Part shown: positions 45,850 through 54,324 of the stretch, piece after piece
Position numbering within the stretch: the stretch's first letter is position 1
Layout of the letters: the number at the start of each line of letters is the position of its first letter
NCBI RefSeq assembly: GCF_900188275.1
Contig: NZ_FZNY01000004.1
Location: 205,603-269,602 of the forward strand
Length of the DNA stretch: 64,000 nucleotides
Origin: Dokdonia pacifica
Lineage (GTDB): Bacteria > Bacteroidota > Bacteroidia > Flavobacteriales > Flavobacteriaceae
Reading direction: 5' to 3'
Made by a program: the position numbers and the translations under genes
The notes under the pieces: generated by a model
The model's input: the letters and a program-made list of their open reading frames with translations, nothing else
What the model was told of the DNA's origin: nothing
Databases searched by the model: none

Positions 45850-45892
45850 ATTTCTCTCCCTCAGGGAGAGATGTCCGAAGGACAGAGAGGGT
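45850..45892. repeat. CTCCCTCAGGGAGAG repeat abutting a start codon
   Basis: TTTCTCTCCCTCAGGGAGAG, then ATGTCCGAAGGACAGAGAGGG, a double hairpin string ending right at the ATG of the second SpoU gene, so it forms its 5' leader. Related strings lie near 15440 and 42035. Confidence 0.55.
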
Positions 45893-46429
45893 ATGAACAG
45901 GAAATTAAAAAATAGCGAACTCAATCGAAAATCAGTCGCCGAGTTTAAAGATTCAGAAAAGACTCCTTTACTTATTATTCTGGATAACATACGTAGTTTA
46001 AATAATATAGGATCTGTTTTTCGTACAGCCGATGCTTTTTTGGTTCAAAAAATCTATTTGTGTGGTATTACTGCACAACCTCCACATCGTGAAATTCAAA
46101 AAACAGCTTTAGGGGCGACAGATGCTGTAGATTGGGAATATGTAGAGGATACGGTTACGCTTTCGCGAAAGCTAAAACAACAAGGAATCCATGTGTGTGC
46201 TATAGAGCAAGCAGAAGATGCTGTAATGCTCAACGATTTCAAACCTGAAAAGGGAAAAACATATGCCATTGTCTTTGGAAATGAAGTGAAAGGAGTACAG
46301 CAAGGTGTCGTTTCTGAAAGTGATACAGTGTTAGAAATTCCACAATTTGGCACCAAACATTCCCTAAACATTTCCGTCTCTTGCGGGGTTGTAGTATGGG
46401 ACTTATTTTCTAAGATGAATGTACAGTAG
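45893..46429 (+). CDS. TrmH/SpoU-family RNA methyltransferase
   Basis: A 178-aa SPOUT methyltransferase. NIRSLNNIGSVFRTADAF is motif 1, YAIVFGNEVKGVQQG motif 2, and LEIPQFGTKHSLNISVSCGV the SAM-binding motif 3. It modifies tRNA or rRNA; the target is unknown. The last 31 bp of the gene form part of a 41-bp block that is repeated downstream (see the tandem repeat). Residues LSRKL derive from a palindrome at 46158-46172. Confidence 0.88.
   Translation: MNRKLKNSELNRKSVAEFKDSEKTPLLIILDNIRSLNNIGSVFRTADAFLVQKIYLCGITAQPPHREIQKTALGATDAVDWEYVEDTVTLSRKLKQQGIHVCAIEQAEDAVMLNDFKPEKGKTYAIVFGNEVKGVQQGVVSESDTVLEIPQFGTKHSLNISVSCGVVVWDLFSKMNVQ
46158..46172. repeat. Genomic palindrome copy inside SpoU gene
   Basis: CGCTTTCGCGAAAGC read as T-L-S-R-K in a surface helix of the methyltransferase. 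Confidence 0.85.
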
Positions 46430-46684
46430 CGTGGTGGTTGTTTTAAATATTTTGTAGGTTTTTGACAAAATATTTAAAACTTTCCGTTTCAATATTTCAA
46501 GGACTTATTTTCTAAGATGAATGTGCAGTAGCGTGGTGGTTTTTCATAATTTTTTGTAATCTGTTGAAACAAAAAATTATGAAATTTCCGTTCAAACTTT
46601 AAAAGGGTCTATTTTCTAAGATCGATGTACAGTAGCGTGGTGGTTGTTTAAAATATTTCAAGGATTTACTCTCTAAGATGAGTC
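46399..46684 (+). repeat. Tandem array of the SpoU gene 3' end with hairpins
   Basis: A 41-bp block starting GGACTTATTTTCTAAGATGA, which includes the gene's last codons and stop, occurs at 46399-46439, 46501-46541, 46606-46645 and truncated at 46662-46684. The spacers contain hairpins: TTTTAAATATTTTGT with its perfect complement (46441-46455 / 46465-46479), and TTTCATAATTTTTTGT with its perfect complement (46542-46557 / 46569-46584), each followed by a TTTCCGTT string. Stem sequences differ between the two units; pairing does not. Confidence 0.85.
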
Positions 46685-46831
46685 TATATAACAAAAGATT
46701 TATAGCGCTACTTTGATGAGAAGTCTCATGATAATTGCTAATTTGAAATAAATGCTAGCGCTTTTGTAGTCTCTATTGATTTCATAGGAAGGATGTTAGA
46801 CTTTTAAGATATAACTCTAAAATAATATCTT

Positions 46832-47515
46832 ATGAAAACATCAAATTTTTTTTTAATTGCCTTTATCGGAATTGCTCTTTTTGCAATTTCTTGTTCAACA
46901 TCTGATGATGCTCTTCTTCAAGAAGAGGAAAATTTACTAGTAACTGAAGAAATGTCTTTAGAAGAGTCAGAAGGAGCCTCTTCAAATAGTAGAATTGCTG
47001 TTGATACTGCTGTCTGTACTTATTTTAATGCCAATCCTTTTACGGCACAAACAGAAACTTTTTTATGTGGAGATCCTAATCCAAACCCAGCTCCCAAGCC
47101 TCAACTAAAAACACTAGATCGTACAGCTGTAGCTCAAGTTTCTTGCTTTCCATCTTTGTTAAAAGTATATGTGCCAAATGACTTTGAAGATCAGATTTTA
47201 GACGGTACTACATTTGTACAAGAGTTTGATACAAGCTTTAGTTATGGATCAGAATTTCTATACTTCTCAGAGAGAGGCGTACCTGAAAACGCATGTTTAT
47301 ATCCATATATTCAACCTAATCATGCTAATATTCTATTTAGATCTGTTTCTTGTGAAATTCAAGACTATTTCGATACGTTACCTACTTTACCTTCAAATCA
47401 ATTCTATTACCCAGAGATCACTTATTTATTTACAGATTTCTTGTTTTCTGGTCCTCACGCAACATCAAGTTTTGTAGAATTTGGTGTAGATGTTAAAATA
47501 TGGGAAGTAAATTAG
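46832..47515 (+). CDS. Lipoprotein of unknown function
   Basis: A 227-aa lipoprotein (signal ends ALFAISC, Cys21, then STSDD). An acidic linker rich in Glu/Ser (QEEENLLVTEEMSLEESEGA) is followed by a Pro/Cys-containing domain with TVQTETFLCGDPNPNPAP-like content and YFSERGVPENACLYPYIQPN. No family recognised. It is preceded by the tandem-repeat region and followed by a strong terminator. Confidence 0.7.
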   Translation: MKTSNFFLIAFIGIALFAISCSTSDDALLQEEENLLVTEEMSLEESEGASSNSRIAVDTAVCTYFNANPFTAQTETFLCGDPNPNPAPKPQLKTLDRTAVAQVSCFPSLLKVYVPNDFEDQILDGTTFVQEFDTSFSYGSEFLYFSERGVPENACLYPYIQPNHANILFRSVSCEIQDYFDTLPTLPSNQFYYPEITYLFTDFLFSGPHATSSFVEFGVDVKIWEVN

Positions 47516-47537
47516 ATCTGTTATACAATTATTATAA

Positions 47538-47575
47538 ATGCCCCAATACATTAAGATGTATTGGGGCATCCTTTT
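47538..47575. terminator. Bidirectional terminator
   Basis: ATGCCCCAATACA (47538-47550) pairs with TGTATTGGGGCAT (47557-47569), loop TTAAGA, then CCTTTTT. It lies between the convergent lipoprotein and beta-helix genes and can serve at least the plus side. Confidence 0.85.
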
Positions 47576-47592
47576 TATGATATTTACAATTA

Positions 47593-49578
47593 TTATTGAG
47601 TCACCGTTTTCCAACGAAGTGCTACTACTCGCGCACCAGCATCTAATATATCTCCTGTAGGATCATCTGCGATTTTTAATGCATTTGGATCACCTCCTAC
47701 ATTTATTTCTGATACTGTTGTCCAGTGTACATTAAAATCAGGAAGTTCAATTCCAATAATATCCTGTACTTGAATTCCAGAAGCATCTTCTAAGGTAATG
47801 GTGTTTTCTGAAGTAATACCAATAGCTAACTTATCTTGGTTTCTATCAATAACCCCCCAACCCAAGGCTGAGTTATTTAAATTAGAATTTTGAACCCAAC
47901 TTCCTTCTGGCAAATCTTCATCTGTAGGAAAGGATGTTGCGGCAAGATTTTCTGTGATTTGTGTAGAAGGTATCTCATTAAAGATGGCCCCCCATCGATG
48001 TCCTGAGTAGTTATTAATTCCAATTTTTGTAGCAAATGGATTTCCTACAGAGGGACTTCCTCCATCGTCTTCAGTTCCTGCTTTACGAATCATGATTCCA
48101 TAATAAGAAGTAGGACTTGTTCGTGCTCTTGTATAATCAATACCTTCAGTAATGGTTATTGGAAAAGAAATATCGCCAGGTAATGAAAAACAAAACAATT
48201 GATTTCCTTCTATAAGCGCATTTGTAGTAGTTCCTAAAAGAAGAATGCCACCATAAGGCACATTATTATAAATAAAATCTCTTCGTAAAGCATTATTAGC
48301 AACGATGTTGTTAGTGATAACTGGATTTTTTACATCTGTAAAGGCAATCCCAGAAGAGTTATTTCGCTCTACAGTATTATTTGAAACAATAACATTAGAA
48401 CTACGTTCTAGAGAAATGCCTAAATCTCCAGAGTTACGCGCCGTATTATTGTTAACTTTTAAATTGATAATATCTTTAATACTGTAAAGATCTGCAGATC
48501 CTCCATCAAAAAAGCCATAGTCAGGACCATCTGCAAAATTATTTTCTATAATCACATTAATATGATTATCAGTAGGAATTCCTTCCGGTGTATTTCCTTC
48601 TCCACAGGTTAAATAAATGGCACTAGGCCCAAATCTTCCATCCCTCCATTCTTGATATGTGTCATAATCAGGATCATCTTCAGAATTTACAGTACTTATA
48701 TCTACAGCACCTGTTTCTGGATCTCTAGGGATAGATAATTCTTCAATAATAGAATCAGCTCTTCCTACATCAATTTTATTTCCAGTAATCCATACATCAC
48801 TACTGTATGCCGCAATAGCAGGAAATAAACTGTCTCTTATACCTTGTATTCTTATTGGATTTTTATTAAGTGTGTTTTCAAAAACATTATCTTCTATCTT
48901 GATTCTGCGGTTTCTTTTATCAAGACGAATTCCAAAGTTGCTATTTTTAAAAGTACATCCTTTTATTAGAACATCAGAAACATTTGCTAGAGATATTCCT
49001 GCGGCACTTCTCCCGCCATTAATCATATTTTGAAATTCACAATTCATAAAAGAAATAGTATCAATAGCACTATTGTTTCCAAACATGTTGATAGCCGTCT
49101 TTTCTTCATTTCCGTCAAAAATGATGTTCTCAAAAGTAATATTTGCAATGCTGGAAGTTGTAAAAAACATCGTATTTGAAGTACTATAATTATCAGAAGC
49201 TTTAATTCTAGTTTTAGAATGAGATGCTCTAAAAGTGATATTATTATTAAGAGCAATTGCATCTGTGATTTCAATAGTTTTATTGCCAGGAAATAAAATA
49301 ATGCCACCAGCACCAGCCCCACTTGGATTTGCATCAGCAGAGTTAGGGGCAATAGTAGTAAGCTGTGCATGAGCAATGGCAAGTTCTATAGCAGCAGTAT
49401 AATCATTACCAGTAACTAGGTCAATATACGGGGATGCTTGTAGGTCAAAAATATCTTCAGGAGCAAATATAGAATTGTCTATGCAATCTTCTGGGATAGT
49501 AGGTTGTAGTTTTTCATTTGATGCACTTAGTGAACAAACACAAAACACAATAAAAAATAATCGATGTAAATAGTTCAT
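47593..49578 (-). CDS. Secreted right-handed parallel beta-helix protein
   Basis: A 661-aa exported protein (signal peptide to about residue 20, CSLSAS). It consists of parallel beta-helix repeats: strings such as NNITFRASHSKTRIKAS, NVSDVLIKGCTFKNSNFGIR, NVIVSNNTVERNNSSGIAFT and NPVITNNIVANNALRRDF with regular Asn ladders. This fold occurs in polysaccharide lyases, epimerases and surface proteins. No catalytic set can be assigned and no T9SS tail is seen. The gene is alone, on the minus strand, sharing a terminator with the lipoprotein. Confidence 0.8.
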   Translation of the reverse strand: MNYLHRLFFIVFCVCSLSASNEKLQPTIPEDCIDNSIFAPEDIFDLQASPYIDLVTGNDYTAAIELAIAHAQLTTIAPNSADANPSGAGAGGIILFPGNKTIEITDAIALNNNITFRASHSKTRIKASDNYSTSNTMFFTTSSIANITFENIIFDGNEEKTAINMFGNNSAIDTISFMNCEFQNMINGGRSAAGISLANVSDVLIKGCTFKNSNFGIRLDKRNRRIKIEDNVFENTLNKNPIRIQGIRDSLFPAIAAYSSDVWITGNKIDVGRADSIIEELSIPRDPETGAVDISTVNSEDDPDYDTYQEWRDGRFGPSAIYLTCGEGNTPEGIPTDNHINVIIENNFADGPDYGFFDGGSADLYSIKDIINLKVNNNTARNSGDLGISLERSSNVIVSNNTVERNNSSGIAFTDVKNPVITNNIVANNALRRDFIYNNVPYGGILLLGTTTNALIEGNQLFCFSLPGDISFPITITEGIDYTRARTSPTSYYGIMIRKAGTEDDGGSPSVGNPFATKIGINNYSGHRWGAIFNEIPSTQITENLAATSFPTDEDLPEGSWVQNSNLNNSALGWGVIDRNQDKLAIGITSENTITLEDASGIQVQDIIGIELPDFNVHWTTVSEINVGGDPNALKIADDPTGDILDAGARVVALRWKTVTQ

Positions 49579-49808
49579 GTTTTTGGTTTTAAAAAAATTA
49601 ACAATTTGGTTTGAAATGAAGTGTATATGGAGCTAGCATTATATACACTTGCAAACATGCTAAGATAATTAATGAAACATGCAAAAAAGAATGTTAAGCC
49701 CTATGTTTACAGTAGTTTCAGTAGATGTTTGATGCTTTATAAAATAAATTGGATAGCACATTTAGGACTCATTTTACACCTAAATAGCTTTGTGATTATT
49801 ATATCATT

Positions 49809-49847
49809 AAAAAAGCTCATTACAGCATATAGTAATGAGCTTTTTTT
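49809..49847. terminator. Bidirectional terminator
   Basis: AAAAAAGCTCATTAC (49809-49823) pairs with GTAATGAGCTTTTTT (49832-49846) and is flanked by A and T tracts. It ends the small-peptide cluster on the minus strand. The 61-codon plus frame at 49672 that runs into it is not a gene. Confidence 0.85.
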
Positions 49848-49869
49848 AGATGAATGAACTTGATATTTA

Positions 49870-49968
49870 CTACTCAAGATATGGATCTGGATCTACTTTT
49901 GTTTTTATTTCTCCTCCATAAATCAATTGAGGATTTTGTATTTCATAAGTTTTAAATTGTTCTAACAT
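49870..49968 (-). CDS. 32-aa peptide with double-glycine leader (RiPP-like)
   Basis: MLEQFKTYEIQNPQLIYGG then EIKTKVDPDPYLE. The N-terminal part ends in the Gly-Gly typical of leader peptides cut by peptidase-containing ABC transporters; the predicted 13-residue core has K, D, P and Y but no Cys. It lies downstream of two other small peptide genes on the same strand and is followed by the terminator at 49809-49847. Too short for standard gene calling. Confidence 0.55.
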   Translation of the reverse strand: MLEQFKTYEIQNPQLIYGGEIKTKVDPDPYLE

Positions 49969-50074
49969 GATAATAGGTTTAAAAATTAGTGTTGAAGTTA
50001 TCTTGACTTTATAGATCTATAAAAACTCGTATTTCTGTTAAAGCGTCAAGATGACTACAAATATGTTTATGTGA

Positions 50075-50263
50075 TTAATCAAATAGGCCTTCAAAAAATT
50101 CTCCAATAGAACAGAAGAATCCACATTCGTTTTCAGTGGTGGTTTGTTCTGTTTCAGCTCCTGTTCCAGGTTCTTCATCGTCATCATCTGTTGCGAAGGC
50201 AATATTGGTAACTAGAAATAAGCATAAAAATGCATATAGTGTTGTTGCTTTTAGTGTTTTCAT
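50075..50263 (-). CDS. Small secreted peptide with acidic run and two cysteines
   Basis: A 62-aa product: Sec signal (residues 1-24, ending IAFA), then TDDDDEEPGTGAETEQTTT, then a C-terminal ECGFFCSIGEFFEGLFD with Cys47 and Cys51 and an amphipathic, aromatic end. Small size and context suggest a secreted peptide product or a bacteriocin-like molecule. It lies between two RiPP-like genes, 39 bp after the upstream one. Function is unknown. Confidence 0.6.
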   Translation of the reverse strand: MKTLKATTLYAFLCLFLVTNIAFATDDDDEEPGTGAETEQTTTENECGFFCSIGEFFEGLFD

Positions 50264-50302
50264 AATTTTATGTTTATTAAGTATTATAGATCTTCTATTT
50301 TT

Positions 50303-50503
50303 TTAATCTGATAAAGCCGTAGAGGGAGGTCCGTCAGATAATGCTTTGCTAGTGTGTGGTGGTCCATCGGAATAAAAGTCAGAGGTTTCGCCTGGATCTT
50401 CGGTGATTAAATTTCCCCCTATAACTTTACGTAATGCGATATTGCTAAGTACTGCAATCGTTTCTTTGGTAAAGGATAATTCCTTTGAATGTTTTTTTTT
50501 CAT
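50303..50503 (-). CDS. RiPP-precursor-like peptide (class I lanthipeptide-type leader)
   Basis: A 66-aa peptide. Residues 1-30 form a leader (KELSFTKETIAVLSN then IALRKVIGG) that follows the Bacteroidota class I lanthipeptide pattern of a Lys-rich start, KETI-x-LS and a terminal GG. The core (31-66) has ten Ser/Thr, two SDGPP repeats (45-49, 56-60) and no Cys, so lanthionine rings cannot form in cis. Ester, amide or other Ser/Asp chemistry is possible. No LanB/C, grasp or radical enzyme is in the window. Confidence 0.6.
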   Translation of the reverse strand: MKKKHSKELSFTKETIAVLSNIALRKVIGGNLITEDPGETSDFYSDGPPHTSKALSDGPPSTALSD

Positions 50504-50857
50504 AATACTGTATTTTTAATTTGTATTCCTCGATCATTTATAGACACTCAAGGTGTATGTCTGTTTTGTTTTAATAAGTAGTAAAAGAATGGTGCGCTAT
50601 AGTGTATAGCTCTTTCTGTTATTATTTATTTTAGTTAAAACTACTTGATAGTGAGGGTGTTTAAAAGGAAAGTGTAGCAAAATTCACGAATATTGATAAA
50701 TTTAGTTTTTTTAAAAAGTAACAATGTATCGGAATTTACTTTTTGATTTATGCTCGTGGAATTAGCAAATTTGTAAAGATTTTATAACTGTGAAAAACTG
50801 GTGATAACTCCTCTTGCATAAGATTTGTAAAAGTCAATCAAAAATTTACCTTGCGGT
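50504..50857. other. Promoter region between peptide cluster and mutS
   Basis: About 350 bp without a gene. It contains the leftward promoter zone of the small-peptide cluster (not pinpointed) and, near its right end, the mutS promoter at 50824-50853. Confidence 0.5.
50824..50853 (+). promoter_or_regulatory. Putative promoter of mutS
   Basis: TTTG at 50824-50827 and TACCTTG at 50847-50853, spacer 19 bp. The expected start is at about 50858, the A of the mutS ATG, so the mRNA may be leaderless or nearly so. The -7 box lacks one T of TAnnTTTG, hence moderate confidence. Confidence 0.45.
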
Positions 50858-53482
50858 ATGGCAAAAAGCACCCAGAAAAAGGTCACTCCTTTAATGCAAC
50901 AATACAATGCGATCAAGGCAAAATATCCTGATGCGTTATTACTTTTTAGAGTAGGTGATTTTTATGAAACTTTTGGAGATGATGCAGTAAAAGCTTCGGG
51001 TATTTTGAATATCACGCTTACGCATCGTAATAATGGAGGAGATAAAACGGAATTGGCTGGTTTTCCGCATCATTCGTTAAACACCTACCTGCCTAAATTG
51101 GTGAAAGCTGGATGTCGTGTGGCTATTTGTGATCAATTGGAAGATCCAAAAATGACCAAAAAAATCGTAAAACGAGGCGTTACAGAATTGGTCACACCAG
51201 GAGTCGCACTTAATGATGAAGTACTTTCTGCAAAACAAAATAACTTTCTAGGAGCTGTCTTTTTTGGTAAACGTACCTTGGGAGTTTCGTTTTTAGATGT
51301 TTCGACAGGAGAGTACCTGACAGCACAAGGCGATGAAGCCTATATTGATAAGCTACTGCAAAATTTCGCGCCAAGCGAAGTCTTAATTTCTAAAAAACAG
51401 AAAGCAGCTTTTGCTACGGCTTTTGGGCCTGATTTTCATACCTTTTTTATGGAAGATTGGGTGTTTAAAACAGATTATGCTTTTGAGTCACTTAACAAGC
51501 ATTTTAAAACTAATACTCTGAAAGGCTTTGGTGTAGATCACCTAGAAGAAGGGATCATTGCATCGGGGGCGATTTTACACTATTTAGGAGAAACACAACA
51601 CCATAAATTAGAACATATCTCGCGTATTAATCGTATTGCCGAAGATGAATACGTATGGATGGATCGATTTACGATTCGTAATTTAGAGTTATATCATACC
51701 GCTTTCGCGAAAGCGATTACATTATTAGATGTAATTGATAAAACAACCTCTCCTATGGGAGCCCGACTTTTAAAGCGCTGGCTCGCATTACCTCTAAAAA
51801 ATGTTGAAAAAATAAAACAACGCCACGAGGTGGTTTCTTATTTACTTCAGGATGAGGTGTTGTTTGAAAAATTACGCCACTATATTAAAAATATGGGTGA
51901 CGTAGAGCGCCTGATTAGTAAAGTGGCTACTGGAAAGGTGTCACCTAGAGAAGTCATTCAGCTTAAAAACTCACTCGAGGCAATGGTGCCTATAAAAGCA
52001 TTGAGTTTAGCAGCAAAGAATGAAGCATTGCAAATTATAGGAGAAGGCATTCATGAGTGCGAATTATTACGCTCTAAAATTAAAGAAACCCTCAATGAAG
52101 AGGCTCCTGTTGCTATTGGGAAAGGTGGAGCAATTGCGACAGGGTTTCATGAAGAATTAGATGGTTTACGAGACATTGCTTTTTCGGGCAAAGACTATCT
52201 CGATAAAATGCTAGAACGGGAGACCGAACGTACAGGAATTACCTCTCTAAAAATCGCGTCCAATAATGTGTTTGGCTATTATATAGAAGTGCGTAATACG
52301 CATAAAGATAAAGTGCCTGAAGAGTGGATCCGCAAGCAAACACTCGTAAATGCAGAGCGTTATATTACCGAGGAGCTTAAAGAATATGAAGCCAAAATAC
52401 TAGGGGCAGAAGAACGTATTTTAGGGATAGAACAACAGTTGTTTTCAGAACTTGTACAATGGATGATGCAGTTTATACCACAAGTACAACACAATGCAAA
52501 TTTAGTGGCACAACTGGATGTATTGGCATCTTTTACCCAACTCGCAAAAGATAATAACTATATACGTCCTGTGGTGGATGATTCTCAAGCGCTCACCATC
52601 AAAGAAGGACGTCATCCGGTAATCGAAAAGCAATTGCCTCTTGGAGAAAGTTATATTGCAAATGATGTCTATTTAGATAGAACATCTCAACAAATGATTA
52701 TGATTACGGGGCCTAATATGTCTGGTAAAAGTGCTATTCTAAGGCAAACGGCATTAATTGTATTGCTAGCACAGATGGGAAGCTTTGTACCTGCTACAGA
52801 AGCTCATATTGGAATGATTGATAAGATTTTTACACGTGTAGGTGCTAGTGATAATATCTCTATGGGAGAGAGTACCTTTATGGTAGAGATGAATGAAACG
52901 GCAAGTATTCTGAATAATATTTCTGATCGTAGCTTGGTGTTACTTGATGAAATAGGACGAGGTACCAGTACGTATGATGGAATCTCTATTGCTTGGGCAA
53001 TTAGTGAATATTTACACGAACATCCCGGACGTCCTAAAACCTTGTTTGCGACGCATTATCATGAGTTAAACGAAATGAGTGAAACTTTTGAGCGAATTAA
53101 AAACTATAATGTTTCTGTAAAAGAATTAAAAGACACGGTACTTTTCTTACGGAAGCTCGTGCCAGGAGGGAGCGCACATAGTTTTGGAATACACGTTGCA
53201 AAAATGGCAGGAATGCCGCAACAAGTAGTGCGAAGAGCAACCAAAATGATGGAGAAACTCGAAAAGTCACACGGAAGCGAAGAACTCACTGGAAAATTAA
53301 AGGGAGCCACAGAAGATGAAATGCAATTAAGCTTCTTTAATTTGGACGATCCATTATTAGAGCAAATCAAAGAAGAAATATTACATACAGATATAGATAC
53401 ACTTACGCCTGTAGAAGCACTCATGAAGCTGAATGAAATCAAACGAATGCTTATAAAAAAGAAAGAAAATAATACTTTGTAG
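50858..53482 (+). CDS. mutS: DNA mismatch repair protein MutS
   Basis: An 874-aa mismatch-recognition ATPase. The N-terminal mismatch-binding residues [18 protein letters not shown] (GxFYE type) are at about 29-46. Lever and clamp domains follow, then the Walker [29 protein letters not shown] (Walker B and signature) and THYHELNEM. The C-terminus carries the MutL/dimer region. Length is normal. Residues TAFAKAI derive from a palindrome copy at 51700-51715. Confidence 0.97.
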   Translation: MAKSTQKKVTPLMQQYNAIKAKYPDALLLFRVGDFYETFGDDAVKASGILNITLTHRNNGGDKTELAGFPHHSLNTYLPKLVKAGCRVAICDQLEDPKMTKKIVKRGVTELVTPGVALNDEVLSAKQNNFLGAVFFGKRTLGVSFLDVSTGEYLTAQGDEAYIDKLLQNFAPSEVLISKKQKAAFATAFGPDFHTFFMEDWVFKTDYAFESLNKHFKTNTLKGFGVDHLEEGIIASGAILHYLGETQHHKLEHISRINRIAEDEYVWMDRFTIRNLELYHTAFAKAITLLDVIDKTTSPMGARLLKRWLALPLKNVEKIKQRHEVVSYLLQDEVLFEKLRHYIKNMGDVERLISKVATGKVSPREVIQLKNSLEAMVPIKALSLAAKNEALQIIGEGIHECELLRSKIKETLNEEAPVAIGKGGAIATGFHEELDGLRDIAFSGKDYLDKMLERETERTGITSLKIASNNVFGYYIEVRNTHKDKVPEEWIRKQTLVNAERYITEELKEYEAKILGAEERILGIEQQLFSELVQWMMQFIPQVQHNANLVAQLDVLASFTQLAKDNNYIRPVVDDSQALTIKEGRHPVIEKQLPLGESYIANDVYLDRTSQQMIMITGPNMSGKSAILRQTALIVLLAQMGSFVPATEAHIGMIDKIFTRVGASDNISMGESTFMVEMNETASILNNISDRSLVLLDEIGRGTSTYDGISIAWAISEYLHEHPGRPKTLFATHYHELNEMSETFERIKNYNVSVKELKDTVLFLRKLVPGGSAHSFGIHVAKMAGMPQQVVRRATKMMEKLEKSHGSEELTGKLKGATEDEMQLSFFNLDDPLLEQIKEEILHTDIDTLTPVEALMKLNEIKRMLIKKKENNTL
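51700..51715. repeat. Genomic palindrome copy inside mutS
   Basis: Perfect CGCTTTCGCGAAAGCG in the mutS frame as A-F-A-K-A. Confidence 0.9.
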
Positions 53483-53631
53483 AACATTAATAAGCAGGTG
53501 ATTAGGATTTATTTTAAAGATATTTTCAATTAGACCCTATATTTTTTCAAAAAAGGTTTTGGTAAATGTAGAAAAGATGTAAATTTGCATCCGCTGTTTG
53601 AAGCAGTAACGTTCTGAAAAGAACACACAAT

Positions 53632-53703
53632 GCGAAAGTAGCTCAGGGGTAGAGCATCACCTTGCCAAGGTGAGGGTCGCGGGTTCAAATCCCGTCTTTC
53701 GCT
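53632..53703 (+). tRNA. tRNA-Gly (GCC)
   Basis: Acceptor GCGAAAG (53632-53638) pairs with CTTTCGC (53696-53702); discriminator T. Anticodon stem CACCT/AGGTG surrounds loop TGCCA with anticodon GCC, and the T-arm GCGGGTTCAAATCCCGT is typical. No encoded CCA. Confidence 0.93.
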
Positions 53704-53764
53704 CTACAAAATTTGACATACTGAATTAAAAATATACCAATTGTTTTGCTTCCGCAAAACAGAT

Positions 53765-53848
53765 GCTCGAGTGGTGGAATTGGTAGACACGTTGGACTTA
53801 AAATCCAATGTCCATTAGGACGTACGGGTTCAAGTCCCGTCTCGAGTA
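53765..53848 (+). tRNA. tRNA-Leu (TAA)
   Basis: Class II tRNA of 84 nt with a long variable arm (TGTCCATTAGGACGT). Acceptor GCTCGAG pairs with CTCGAGT (one G-U); the anticodon loop CTTAAAA carries TAA; T-arm ACGGGTTCAAGTCCCGT. No encoded CCA. Confidence 0.93.
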
Positions 53849-53850
53849 CA

Positions 53851-53881
53851 AAAGGCTCTTCATTTATGAAGAGCCTTTTTT
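53851..53881 (+). terminator. Terminator after tRNA pair
   Basis: AAAGGCTCTTCAT pairs with ATGAAGAGCCTTT, followed by a T-tract. It ends the tRNA-Gly/tRNA-Leu transcript. Confidence 0.85.
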
Positions 53882-53990
53882 ATTTCCGCGAAGGTGGAAA
53901 TCCCATGAACTTTCTAAAATCATGGTATAAGTCAATATTTCTTTGTGCTAATGGACTATCTCTTTTTAAGAATATGTTCTCTCTATATAT

Positions 53991-54005
53991 GCTTTCGCGA
54001 AAGCG
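53991..54005. repeat. Genomic palindrome copy, intergenic
   Basis: GCTTTCGCGAAAGCG in the spacer before the LytTR gene. Confidence 0.9.
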
Positions 54006-54199
54006 TATAAAGTACCTTTTTAACATATACTATCTTTATGGAGTTTATCTCTTACATCTATAAAATAATAAAGCTCGAAATGAACAAAATTATAAGCTCT
54101 TTATTTGAAATTCATGACAACTTTTTTCTCTTCTATAACGTACTACTAGAAGGTCAAAAAAGGCAACATGTAAAAAAACAAGGGAGTTTGATATGATTG

Positions 54200-54238
54200 C
54201 CGTACTATAATTACGGTAAAACCGTAAAATATTTACGG
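54200..54238. promoter_or_regulatory. Array of CCGTA/TACGG half-sites upstream of LytTR gene
   Basis: Half-sites CCGTA (54200), TACGG (54212), CCGTA (54222) and TACGG (54234) alternate with 12, 10 and 12 bp periods. The central TTACGGTAAAACCGTAA is an inverted repeat with a 5-bp spacer between half-sites. The same unit occurs at 59156-59170 ahead of the adhesin gene. Likely an operator; the binding regulator is unknown, candidates being the NarL-type or LytTR regulators nearby. Confidence 0.6.
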
Positions 54239-54324
54239 ATAGAATAACTAGCTTTCATGTGACTTAAGACCCCTAAGTATACCCCTTAAGTAAATACGAT
54301 AATTTCTCACTAAATTAAATCGTC

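Larger units (their letters stand above)
53882..54324. other. Intergenic region with repeat, palindrome and operator
   Basis: Holds a diverged CCCGCGTAGGCGGG-type repeat (53882-53901), a palindrome copy (53991-54005) and the CCGTA/TACGG array at 54200-54238. No credible gene; the 105-codon plus frame starting at 53746 runs through the tRNA and terminator. Confidence 0.6.

Noticed and set aside
46399..46684. CRISPR array
   Set aside because: Repeats are gene-end copies with hairpin spacers of similar structure, only four units, no short unique spacers and no cas genes.
49672..49857. 61-codon plus frame
   Set aside because: Its end is the bidirectional terminator at 49809-49847, so it is not a real gene.
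53746..54063. 105-codon plus frame
   Set aside because: Contains the whole tRNA-Leu and the following terminator.
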